Source: Tropicimonas_B omnivorans
GTDB taxonomy: Bacteria > Pseudomonadota > Alphaproteobacteria > Rhodobacterales > Rhodobacteraceae
DNA: 64,000 nt
NCBI RefSeq assembly: GCF_031846565.1
Contig: NZ_JAVRHL010000003.1
Location: 186,001 to 250,000, forward strand
Direction: 5' to 3'
Shown here: one piece after another, positions 1 to 7,498 of the stretch
How the letters are laid out: each line of letters starts with the position of its first letter
Numbering within the stretch: position 1 is the first letter of the stretch
The notes under the pieces: model-generated
Database searches by the model: none
The model's input: the letters and a program-made list of their open reading frames with translations, nothing else
Told to the model about the DNA's origin: nothing
Translations under genes and position numbers: made by a program

Positions 1-29
1 CGTTCCAGCCGAACGCCAGGGGGCGCGAC

Positions 30-1550
30 ATGACACAGCACGACATCGGATCGCTTCAGAGCATCGAGGAGAACACGCCGGTGAAGGCAGATGCCGGCGG
101 TACGGACATTCTCATCATCCGCCGCGGAGACGAGGTGACGGCGCTGGCCCATGCCTGCCCTCACTTCGGCCTGCCGCTCTCCAAGGGCCATCTCGATGGC
201 GACCGGCTGATCTGCGCCTTCCACCACGCCTGCTTCGATGTCGGCACCGGCAAGCAGACCGAGCCACCGGGCCATAACGATCTTCGCCGCTACGAGGTGG
301 AGGTCCGGGACGGGCGCGTGCTGGTCGAGGTCGAGGACGGGGCAGAGGCCCATCTCGAGCCTGCATTCACCACGCGCGGGGCTGACACGAGGCGCTTTGT
401 CATCGTCGGCAGCGGAGCCGTGGCCGATGCGGCGGCCCTGACCCTGCGGGAGAACGGGTTTTCGGGCGCGATCGCGATGATCTCGCCCGAGGAGGCGCCG
501 CCCTACGACCGGACCCTGATGAGCAAGGCCGTTCTCGCGGGAGGCGATGGTCCCCGCGGGCCGACCATTACCGGGGCGGACATGCTGGCTGCTCGGGACA
601 TCGAGCTGCTGCGGGGCACCGTGCGCGCCGTCTCGCCCGAAGAGAAGACCCTCTCGCTGGAGGATGGCGGTACGGAGGCATTCGACGCTCTTCTGGTCGC
701 GCCGGGGGGAACCCTGAACACGCTCGGCGCGCCGGGCGAGGATCTTCCCGGCATTCACGGCCTGCGCTCCCGCGTGCAGGCGGAGCGGATCGCGAAGGAG
801 GCTGAGGGCGCCCGCCGCGCCGTGATCGTCGGCGGCGGCTTCATCGGCCTCGAGGCCGCGCTGTCGCTGGCCAAGCGCGATATCGACGTGACGGTGGTTC
901 TGCGCGACCCGGTGCCGATGAGGGGCGTGGTGGGCGAGCGTGTCGGCCGGGCGATCCGCGCCGAGCATGAGGCGGAGGGCGTGACCTTCGTCGAGGGCGA
1001 GGTGACCGGTTTCGAGGGAGAGGAGCGCGTCAGCGCGGCCCGGCTCGAGAGCGGGGACAGTATCGAGGCGGACCTCGTTCTCGTCGCCATCGGCGTCACC
1101 CCGGCGACCGCCCGAATAGGCGGTCTGAACGCCGAGGCCGATGGCGGCGTCCTCACCGGGCCGGACCTCTCCGTTCCCGGCGCGCCGGGTCTCTTCGCCG
1201 CGGGGGACGTGGCGCAGGTGCCGACGCCATGGGGCCGCGTGCGGATCGAGCATTGGCGTGTCGCCCGGCAGCACGGGATGCGTGCGGCGCGGGCAATGAT
1301 GGGCGAGCGTGTCGAGGAGGTCGGGGTGCCGTTCTTCTGGACCGCGCTGAAGCGCCAGTACCGTTATCTCGGCCATGCCGAGGACTGGGACGAGATCGTC
1401 ATCGACGGCGCGCCAGAGGATGGCGGTGATTTCGTCGCCAGGTACATCAAGGATGGCAAGGTGATGGCCCTCTTCGGCGCCGGGCGCGATGCCGAGATCG
1501 CCGAGGCGCACGCCCGGATGATCCGCAAGGGTGGACCGCTGGACCGGTAA
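30..1550 (+). CDS. Rieske [2Fe-2S] / FAD-NAD(P) oxidoreductase (AIF-like)
   Basis: This is a 506-residue fusion of an N-terminal Rieske ferredoxin domain with a pyridine-nucleotide-disulfide oxidoreductase. The Rieske ligands are visible as C43-x-H45 and C62-x2-H65. An FAD-binding GxG motif (VIVGSGA) follows near residue 125, an NAD(P)-binding GGGFIG near 265, and the second FAD motif (LFAAGDVA) near 395. The layout matches AIF-like/ferredoxin-reductase family enzymes that pass electrons from NAD(P)H through FAD to an iron-sulfur centre. The partner substrate cannot be read from the sequence. No oxygenase lies beside it inside the window, although the gene starts 30 bases from the window edge and could belong to an operon to its left. 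Confidence 0.88.
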   Translation: MTQHDIGSLQSIEENTPVKADAGGTDILIIRRGDEVTALAHACPHFGLPLSKGHLDGDRLICAFHHACFDVGTGKQTEPPGHNDLRRYEVEVRDGRVLVEVEDGAEAHLEPAFTTRGADTRRFVIVGSGAVADAAALTLRENGFSGAIAMISPEEAPPYDRTLMSKAVLAGGDGPRGPTITGADMLAARDIELLRGTVRAVSPEEKTLSLEDGGTEAFDALLVAPGGTLNTLGAPGEDLPGIHGLRSRVQAERIAKEAEGARRAVIVGGGFIGLEAALSLAKRDIDVTVVLRDPVPMRGVVGERVGRAIRAEHEAEGVTFVEGEVTGFEGEERVSAARLESGDSIEADLVLVAIGVTPATARIGGLNAEADGGVLTGPDLSVPGAPGLFAAGDVAQVPTPWGRVRIEHWRVARQHGMRAARAMMGERVEEVGVPFFWTALKRQYRYLGHAEDWDEIVIDGAPEDGGDFVARYIKDGKVMALFGAGRDAEIAEAHARMIRKGGPLDR

Positions 1551-1736
1551 GGTTCAGGTTCAGAGGCACGGGCGGGCTGTCCCGAGTGGTCGGACCCTTT
1601 CGCCTCGCCCTGCGCCGGATCGCCCGGGGCAGACGGGTCAACATCGCTCCCCCATCGATTGCGGGGGGCGTCCGTCGCGGTTATGTCCCGCGAAAGTCGC
1701 CCCATCGAGGCGGCGCATTGGAAGGATCTCTTTGCC

Positions 1737-2339
1737 ATGCGGCTCATCGCCTGCACCGCCCTCGCGACCCTCGTCAGCTTTCCCGCCCTGGCGGACGAGC
1801 TCGAGGAAGAGGCCGTCGCACTCTTCGAGGCGGCCTATCCCGAAGACCAGTGCTGGAGTTATTACGAGAGCCGTCCCGCGCCCCAGCGGAGGGAGTTCAC
1901 CGTGGAGGGAGGCGCGGAGCCGGAGACGGTCACGACCTTCGAATTCACCTGCATTTCCGCGGCCTACAACGTCGTGAAGGCGGTTCTTCTGCACACGCAG
2001 ATCGATGGCCTGCGCGTGCAGAGCTTCGCCTATCCCGCGATGGACATCACCTATGAGGGCGGCAGCGATGTCGACGCCCCGGCCGGCCCGGTGGAGACGA
2101 TCGAAATCGTCGGTTACGGCACCAAGAGCGGTGTGACCACGCCCGTCACCGACGAGGAAACCGGGCAGATCGTCGCCGAGGAAAAATGGCGGGGCATCGG
2201 CGATGCGGGCACGTCCGGCACGTGGACGTTGACGCCGGGCGGGTACATCCTGACGGGCTTCGAGATCGACGCGACCTATAACGGAGAGATCGATCCGGTG
2301 ACCGTCCTCGAAGGCGGCGAGCCGGTCACGTCGGAGTAA
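1737..2339 (+). CDS. Secreted protein of unknown function
   Basis: This 200-residue protein starts with a clear Sec signal peptide (hydrophobic core CTALATLVSFPALA, cleavage expected after ALA near residue 19). The mature protein is acidic, has few cysteines, and ends in a beta-rich stretch with WRGIGDAGTSGTW. I do not recognise the family with certainty; the tryptophan/glycine-rich end loosely resembles DUF1176-type periplasmic proteins. The ATG at 1737 was chosen over an upstream in-frame start because GGAAGGA lies just before it and the signal peptide begins there. It stands alone between the oxidoreductase and a bidirectional terminator shared with phaZ. Confidence 0.7.
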   Translation: MRLIACTALATLVSFPALADELEEEAVALFEAAYPEDQCWSYYESRPAPQRREFTVEGGAEPETVTTFEFTCISAAYNVVKAVLLHTQIDGLRVQSFAYPAMDITYEGGSDVDAPAGPVETIEIVGYGTKSGVTTPVTDEETGQIVAEEKWRGIGDAGTSGTWTLTPGGYILTGFEIDATYNGEIDPVTVLEGGEPVTSE

Positions 2340-2406
2340 CGGCGAGGGGGGCAGACGCCGCGACCCGTGGCGCGCTCCCGGCCTCGCGGCGGCATAAACG
2401 GCAAAA

Positions 2407-2426
2407 GGGGCGCCCGCGGGCGCCCC
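2407..2426. terminator. Bidirectional intrinsic terminator between the secreted-protein gene and phaZ
   Basis: A perfect 20-nt palindrome (GGGGCGCCCG followed by its complement) is flanked by TTGTCTTTTC on the plus side and TTTTGCC on the minus side. It separates two convergent genes and can serve both. Confidence 0.75.
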
Positions 2427-2455
2427 ATTGTCTTTTCAGGCCCGGACGTCGCGCC

Positions 2456-3712
2456 TCACGCCGCCTTGCTTCGGCGGTTGGAGCGGGCGTTCTTCTTGGT
2501 GAAGTCGAGCACGAGCGGGCGGATGTTGTTCCGCCAGGACCGGCCGGCGAAGATGCCGTAATGGCCGGCTCCGGGCTCGAGGTGCTCCGCCTTCATGTCA
2601 TCCGGCAGGCCCTTCAGCATCTCCAGCGCGGCGACGCATTGGCCGGGCGCGGAGATGTCGTCGTTCGCGCCTTCCACGGTCATCACGGCGACGTCGTGGA
2701 TCGCGTCGATGTCGCAATGCTCGCCGTTCACGGTGAAGACGTTCTTCGCGATCTCCCGCTCCTTGAAGACGCGCTCGACGGTGGAGAGGTAGAACTCCGC
2801 CGTCATGTCCATCACGGCAAGATACTCGTCGTAGAACTTGTTGTGCCGGTCGTGATCGGACGCGGTGCCGCGGGCGACGTTGACCACCTGGTTGAAGAAT
2901 GCCTTCGCGTGGGTGTCCGCATTCATCGCGATGAACGAGGTGAGCTGCTGAAGGCCCGGATAGACGAGACGCCCGGCGCCGGCGAACTTGTAGCCCACCC
3001 GCTGGATCACGTGTTGCTCGAGCTGGCCCATGGTGACGGAGGCGCCGAAATCGGTCACTTCCGTGGGCGCGGCGCCGGGGTCGATCGGACCGCCGATGAG
3101 CGTGAGCGTGGACGGCTGCGCCTCTGGCTCGTGCTTGGCGAGGTAGGCCGTTGCGGCGAGCGCCAGCGGCGCGGGCTGGCATACGGCGACGACATGCGTG
3201 TCCGGCCCCATATGCCGGATGAAATCGACGAGGTAGAGGGTGTAGTCCTCCACGTCGAACTTGCCCTTCGAGACGGGAATGTCCCGCGCGTTGTGCCAGT
3301 CCGTGACGTAGAGGTCGCAATCGGGCAGCAGCGAGGCCACCGTGGAGCGCAGGAGCGTCGCGTAATGCCCCGACATGGGCGCGACGAGCAGCACCTTGCG
3401 CTCGACATCCTCGCGGCCTTGCACGGAGAAGTGCAGAAGATCGCCGAAGGGCGCCGCGATGACCGTTTCCATCTCGACGAGGTGGTCGCGGCCGTCCTCG
3501 CCGACGACGGTGTCGATCTGCCAGTCCGGCTTCATCGCCATGCGGGAGAAGCTGCGCTCAGTGACTTCGCCCCAAGCGGCGGTGAGGCGCACCATCGGGT
3601 TGAGGCTGAGACCGAATGCGGGGTGCGAGAACATCGCCTTCGCCGTCGATCCGAACCATTCGTTTGTGATGCGGGCGGATTCCATAAGGTCGTAGGTCGC
3701 CATGGGCTTCAT
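2456..3712 (-). CDS. phaZ: Intracellular polyhydroxyalkanoate depolymerase
   Basis: This 418-residue enzyme breaks down stored PHA granules in the cytoplasm. It shows the family's catalytic box with cysteine in place of serine: AVCQPAP, Cys178 as numbered from the chosen start. That is the hallmark of Ralstonia-type PhaZ depolymerases. The start MKPMATYD at 3712 has a good ribosome site (AGAGGGAG) and matches the family's usual N terminus; an upstream in-frame start would add 12 Arg/Pro-rich residues. The gene is transcribed divergently from phaC across a 103-bp region, so synthesis and degradation genes share a control region. Length and the C-terminal GAGHYGIFAGRSW block fit the family. Confidence 0.93.
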   Translation of the reverse strand: MKPMATYDLMESARITNEWFGSTAKAMFSHPAFGLSLNPMVRLTAAWGEVTERSFSRMAMKPDWQIDTVVGEDGRDHLVEMETVIAAPFGDLLHFSVQGREDVERKVLLVAPMSGHYATLLRSTVASLLPDCDLYVTDWHNARDIPVSKGKFDVEDYTLYLVDFIRHMGPDTHVVAVCQPAPLALAATAYLAKHEPEAQPSTLTLIGGPIDPGAAPTEVTDFGASVTMGQLEQHVIQRVGYKFAGAGRLVYPGLQQLTSFIAMNADTHAKAFFNQVVNVARGTASDHDRHNKFYDEYLAVMDMTAEFYLSTVERVFKEREIAKNVFTVNGEHCDIDAIHDVAVMTVEGANDDISAPGQCVAALEMLKGLPDDMKAEHLEPGAGHYGIFAGRSWRNNIRPLVLDFTKKNARSNRRSKAA

Positions 3713-3758
3713 GGGCGGTCTCCCTCTCTTCGGCGCACGGCCGGGCAAAATCGCCGCT

Positions 3759-3787
3759 TTGCCTCCCTACGCAGGCGACGTTACGAT
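3759..3787 (+). promoter_or_regulatory. Candidate sigma-70 promoter of phaC
   Basis: TTGCCT (3759-3764), a 17-bp spacer and TACGAT (3782-3787) lie 28 bp upstream of the phaC start, in the phaZ/phaC divergent region. Proposed by pattern only. Confidence 0.45.
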
Positions 3788-3815
3788 GAGGTGAAACTAG
3801 GGGGGCAAGCAGGGC

Positions 3816-5609
3816 ATGACAACCGACGATGACGGAAGCGGTCCGAACCTGGAGGCCTTGAACGCCAACATAGAGCGCATCGAGGATCTGTCGCAGAGGC
3901 TGGTCTCGGCCCTCGCGCAGCGCCGGAAGATATCGCCGTCGCTCCAGGGGCCTGGCGAGGATCTCTACATGAAAGCGGCCTCCGCCTGGATGGCGGAGAT
4001 GATGTCGAACCCCTCCAAGATGATCGAGCACCAGGTCGGTTACTGGGGCAAGACGCTCAAGCACTACGTCGAGGCACAGCAGTCGCTGACCTCCGGCAAG
4101 TTCGCCGCGCCCGAGGATCCGGGGCCGAACGACCGGCGCTTCGCCGGGGATCTGTGGCAGACGCATCCCTACTACAACTGGCTCAAGCAGCAGTACCTTC
4201 TGTCCTCCGAGGCGATCACCGGGGCGGTGGAGAAGCTCGATCACCTGGAGCCGCGCGACCGCAAGCGGCTCGAGTACTTCTCCCGCCAGATCGTGGACAT
4301 GGCCTCGCCCGCGAATTTCCTCGGCACCAATCCGGATGCGCTGGCCCGGGCGGTCGAGACGGACGGGCAGAGCCTCGTGGACGGGCTCGAGAACCTCGTG
4401 CGCGATCTGGAAGCGAACCGGGGGGACCTGCTTGTCACCCTTGCCGATCCCGACGCGTTCAAGGTGGGGGAGAACATCGGCTGCACCGAAGGCTCGGTGG
4501 TCTTCCGCAACCGGCTGATGGAACTGATCCAGTACGCGCCCCGCACCGAGACGGTGCATCGCACGCCGCTGGTAATCTTCCCGCCCTGGATCAACAAGTT
4601 CTACATCCTCGATCTCAACGCCGAGAAGAGCTTCATCCGCTGGGCGGTGGAGCAGGGGCATACCGTCTTCGTCGTCTCCTGGGCGAACCCGGATGCCAGC
4701 TATGCCGATGTCGGCATGAACGATTACGTCGAGGAGGGCTTTCTGACCGCCATCGAGGAGGTGAAAGGCATCTGCGGCGAGGAGAAGGTCAACGCGATCG
4801 GCTACTGCATCGCCGGCACGACCCTCTCCGCGACGCTCGCGCTGATGAAGAAGCGGGGCGATGCCTCCGTCCGGTCCGCAACCTTCTTCACCACGCTGAC
4901 CGACTTCTCGGACCAGGGCGAGGTCGGCGTCTTTCTCGATGACGATTTCGTGGACGGGATCGAGGAGGAGGTGACGCGCAGCGGCGTGCTCGACAGTTTC
5001 TACATGTCCCGAACGTTCTCCTTCCTGCGCGCGAACGACCTCGTCTATCGCCCCGCGATCAAGAGCTACATGATGGGCGAACGGCCGCCCGCCTTCGATC
5101 TGCTGTTCTGGAACGGGGACGGGACGAACCTGCCCGCGCGCATGGCGGTGGAGTACCTGAGGGGGCTCTGCCAGGAGGACAGGTTGGCAGAGGGCACGTT
5201 CCGGCTCTGCGGCGAGACGGTGGCGCTGTCCGATGTGTCGGTGCCGCTCTGCGCCGTCGCCTGCGAGACGGATCACATCGCCGCCTGGCGCTCGTCCTAC
5301 CGCGGAATTCGCCAGATGGGCAGCCGCAGCAAGACGTTCATCCTGGCCGAGAGCGGACATATCGCGGGCATCGTGAATCCGCCCGCGAAGAACAAGTACG
5401 GCTTCTTTCTCAACGAGGACATGCCGGAGCTGCCCGAGGACTGGAAGGAGGGGGCGGCGCGTCAGAGCGGCTCCTGGTGGCCGAGCTGGGCGTCCTGGAT
5501 CAAGTCCCGCGCAGGCGCGCAGGTGCCGGCCCGCACGCCGGGGACGACCGCCCGTCCCGCGCTGGCAGCGGCTCCCGGCACGTATGTCCTCCCCGGCGAG
5601 GCGGCCTGA
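3816..5609 (+). CDS. phaC: Class I poly(3-hydroxyalkanoate) synthase
   Basis: This 597-residue enzyme polymerises 3-hydroxyacyl-CoA into PHA at the granule surface. The lipase-like box GYCIAG holds the nucleophile Cys331. The rest of the triad is Asp486 (CETDH) and His515 (ESGHIAG). The length and single-subunit form fit class I synthases. The N-terminal 190 residues carry the class I domain (WQTHPYYNWLKQQYLLS). A Pro/Ala-rich tail follows the catalytic domain. The gene is followed by the phasin gene and its repressor, the usual Rhodobacterales order. Confidence 0.97.
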   Translation: MTTDDDGSGPNLEALNANIERIEDLSQRLVSALAQRRKISPSLQGPGEDLYMKAASAWMAEMMSNPSKMIEHQVGYWGKTLKHYVEAQQSLTSGKFAAPEDPGPNDRRFAGDLWQTHPYYNWLKQQYLLSSEAITGAVEKLDHLEPRDRKRLEYFSRQIVDMASPANFLGTNPDALARAVETDGQSLVDGLENLVRDLEANRGDLLVTLADPDAFKVGENIGCTEGSVVFRNRLMELIQYAPRTETVHRTPLVIFPPWINKFYILDLNAEKSFIRWAVEQGHTVFVVSWANPDASYADVGMNDYVEEGFLTAIEEVKGICGEEKVNAIGYCIAGTTLSATLALMKKRGDASVRSATFFTTLTDFSDQGEVGVFLDDDFVDGIEEEVTRSGVLDSFYMSRTFSFLRANDLVYRPAIKSYMMGERPPAFDLLFWNGDGTNLPARMAVEYLRGLCQEDRLAEGTFRLCGETVALSDVSVPLCAVACETDHIAAWRSSYRGIRQMGSRSKTFILAESGHIAGIVNPPAKNKYGFFLNEDMPELPEDWKEGAARQSGSWWPSWASWIKSRAGAQVPARTPGTTARPALAAAPGTYVLPGEAA

Positions 5610-5723
5610 ACTCGTCGCCTCGGCGCGCTCGCCTCGCCACGGTCCGGCCTCGGCACGGGGGCAGGGCGGATCCCCACTTCGTCCTGACGCCGAGGCCGGG
5701 TGACCTAGGGGGAACTTTTTTTG

Positions 5724-5772
5724 CTGCAGTGCAGAATATCCCCTTGTCATGCTGCAGTGCGGCATCTATTTA
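5724..5772 (+). promoter_or_regulatory. phaP promoter with two PhaR operator boxes
   Basis: Two copies of the PhaR-type motif CTGC-N3-GCAG are present: a perfect one at 5724-5734 (CTGCAGTGCAG) and a near-perfect one at 5752-5762 (CTGCAGTGCGG), 28 bp apart centre to centre. A promoter TTGTCA (5744-5749), 17 bp, TATTTA (5767-5772) overlaps them, so the second box fills the spacer. PhaR of Paracoccus and Rhodobacter is known to bind CTGC-N3/4-GCAG at phaP. Repression by blocking RNA polymerase is inferred from the geometry. Confidence 0.8.
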
Positions 5773-5841
5773 CATTGGGCAAGGGCGCGGGACGGCCACA
5801 GGGGCCGCACACCCGGCGCATTGATGCTAAGGAGTGATATC

Positions 5842-6291
5842 GTGACCAAGGCCGACGACATGAACAAGATGATGCAAGAAATGATGGCGGCGTTCCCCTA
5901 TGACGCCTCTTCCCTGCAGGACGCGTTCAAGACGTCCGCCGCGCTCGGCGAGAAGATGTCCCGGGTCGCCATCGAGGCTGCCGAGAAATCCACCGAGATT
6001 TCCGCGCGCTGGACCAAGGACAGCCTGACCAAGGTGTCCGAGATGACCAAGGTGAAGGACGATCCGCAGGACTACACGAAGGCGATGACCGATTTCGCCT
6101 CCGCGCAGGCCGAGATGTCCGCCGAGACCATGGCGGCCTTCGCCGAAGTCGCGAAGAAGGTCCAGATGGAGACGGTCGAGCTGATGCTTGCCGCCGGCAA
6201 GGACTTCTCCGAGGACGCGACCGCCGCCGTGAAAAAGGCGACGACCGACGCCACCGCGGCCACCAAGAAAGCGACGTCCGCGGCCGCCTGA
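5842..6291 (+). CDS. phaP: Phasin, PHA granule surface protein
   Basis: This 149-residue helical, Ala/Lys/Glu-rich protein coats PHA granules and sets their number and size. It ends in a repetitive Ala/Thr/Lys tail (KKATTDATAATKKATSAAA). The GTG at 5842 was chosen because AAGGAG sits 7 bp upstream and the protein then begins MTKADDMNKMMQEM. An earlier in-frame ATG at 5749 lies inside the promoter and operator boxes, so it cannot be the start. Expression is probably under PhaR control through the two boxes upstream. Confidence 0.92.
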   Translation: MTKADDMNKMMQEMMAAFPYDASSLQDAFKTSAALGEKMSRVAIEAAEKSTEISARWTKDSLTKVSEMTKVKDDPQDYTKAMTDFASAQAEMSAETMAAFAEVAKKVQMETVELMLAAGKDFSEDATAAVKKATTDATAATKKATSAAA

Positions 6292-6360
6292 TCAGGCGCC
6301 GGACGACCAAAAGAACGCGGACCCGTGCAGGCGCCTCCCTCCTGCACGGATTCGGGGGAA

Positions 6361-6394
6361 GGGCGGGGCGCCATGCAGGCGCACCCGCCCTTTT
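6361..6394 (+). terminator. Intrinsic terminator between phaP and phaR
   Basis: GGGCGGG-GCGCC pairs with GGCGC-a-CCCGCCC (12 bp with one bulged A, 5-nt loop ATGCA) and is followed by TTTT. A second hairpin without a T-run (CCGTGCAGG / CCTGCACGG, 6323-6349) lies just upstream. Confidence 0.7.
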
Positions 6395-6464
6395 CGTGCG
6401 ACGCGGCTTTCCTTTCCCAAATCGCTGCCCTACCTTTCCCCGACTGCCGAGGGGAGGACGTGAA

Positions 6465-7040
6465 GTGTCCGACGAGACGTCTGTGCTTTTGATCAAGCGC
6501 TATGCGAGCCGGCGGCTCTACAATACCGAGACGAGCGACTACGTGACGCTCGAGGATATCGCGTCCTTCATCCGCGCCGGGCGCGAGGTGAAGATCGTCG
6601 ATCTTAAATCGGGCGACGACCTGACCCGCCAGTACCTTCTCCAGATCATCGCCGAGAACGAGAGCAAGGGCGAAAGCGTCCTTCCGCTCGACGTGCTCAC
6701 CGATCTCGTCCGCTCCTACCAGGGCAAGGCGGGGTCCGTGGTGCCGCAGTTCCTTGCCATGTCCTTCGACATGCTCCGTGAAGGGCCGTCCAAGGCGGTC
6801 GAGAACATGACGCGCATGAACCCGATGGCGACGATGCCGGGCTTCGATCAGATGGTGAAGCAGCAGGAAGCGTTCATGAAGGCGATGACCGGCGGGATGC
6901 CCTCCGGATGGTCCGGGCCGAGCCCCGAGGCGGCGCAAGAGACGCCCGCGGCCGCCTCCGCCGGCGGGGACGATCTCGAGGAGATTCGCCGCCAGGTCGC
7001 TGAACTCAAGGAAGAATTGCGCGCCGCGAAGGGTAAGTAA
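6465..7040 (+). CDS. phaR: PHA synthesis repressor
   Basis: This 191-residue protein has the PHB/PHA accumulation regulator DNA-binding domain at its N terminus (IKRYASRRLYNTETSDYVTLEDIASFI). That is followed by the PHB-accumulation central region (GDDLTRQYLLQIIAENESKG) and a C-terminal coiled coil (DDLEEIRRQVAELKEELRAA). PhaR binds both PHA and its CTGC-N3-GCAG operator; when granules form it leaves the DNA and phaP is expressed. The GTG at 6465 was preferred because GGGGAGGA lies 6 bp upstream and the protein then begins MSDETSVLLIKRY. A terminator lies between it and phaP, so it probably has its own promoter. Confidence 0.94.
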   Translation: MSDETSVLLIKRYASRRLYNTETSDYVTLEDIASFIRAGREVKIVDLKSGDDLTRQYLLQIIAENESKGESVLPLDVLTDLVRSYQGKAGSVVPQFLAMSFDMLREGPSKAVENMTRMNPMATMPGFDQMVKQQEAFMKAMTGGMPSGWSGPSPEAAQETPAAASAGGDDLEEIRRQVAELKEELRAAKGK

Positions 7041-7498
7041 GAGGGCCGCTTTCCCTGGCTTCGGCCCTCCGTCACGCCCTCTGCCGATTGGGCATTGCTC
7101 TTGAGCGCGAGAAACCGCTACTGTCGTGCGAAGGGCCTGCGCGGCCGAGCCGTGCGTTTCCTTACGAAAATTTCACTGATCTGGAAGATGGTGAGCCCGC
7201 GATAGTCGGTCCTCCCCCGCCCGGTCAGCGTCACCCGGCCGCACCCTCGTGCGGCCACGCCCGGTCCCGCGTTCCGCGGAAATGGGTTCACCGAACTGGA
7301 TGCGTCACGGCTGATGGCCGGATCGCATCGGAGATCAAACGCGATGCAAGGCGCGGTCGGACATGAGCAGGCAGGCAGGGTGCTTCACAGCGCCGCGGCC
7401 GCCGCGTTCCATGAGCGTGCCATCGCCCCAACACAAAACCCCCGACAATTCCGCACGGCCAAGTCGCCGCCCGGTTCGCGGGGGGTCTTGAGAGACTC
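7041..7498 (+). other. Long leader region of rne (458 bp without a gene)
   Basis: A hairpin (GAGGGCCG / CGGCCCTC, 7041-7069) directly follows phaR and may end its transcript. A weak promoter-like pair TTGCTC (7095-7100), 18 bp, TACTGT (7119-7124) follows. A strong perfect hairpin GGCCGCAC-CCTC-GTGCGGCC lies at 7237-7256. A 92-codon open frame at 7088-7366 looks like chance. Long structured rne leaders allow autoregulation in E. coli; the same here is inference. Confidence 0.4.

Noticed and set aside
7088..7366. A 92-codon open frame in the rne leader
   Set aside because: It has no family features, no good ribosome site, and the region is better explained as structured leader.
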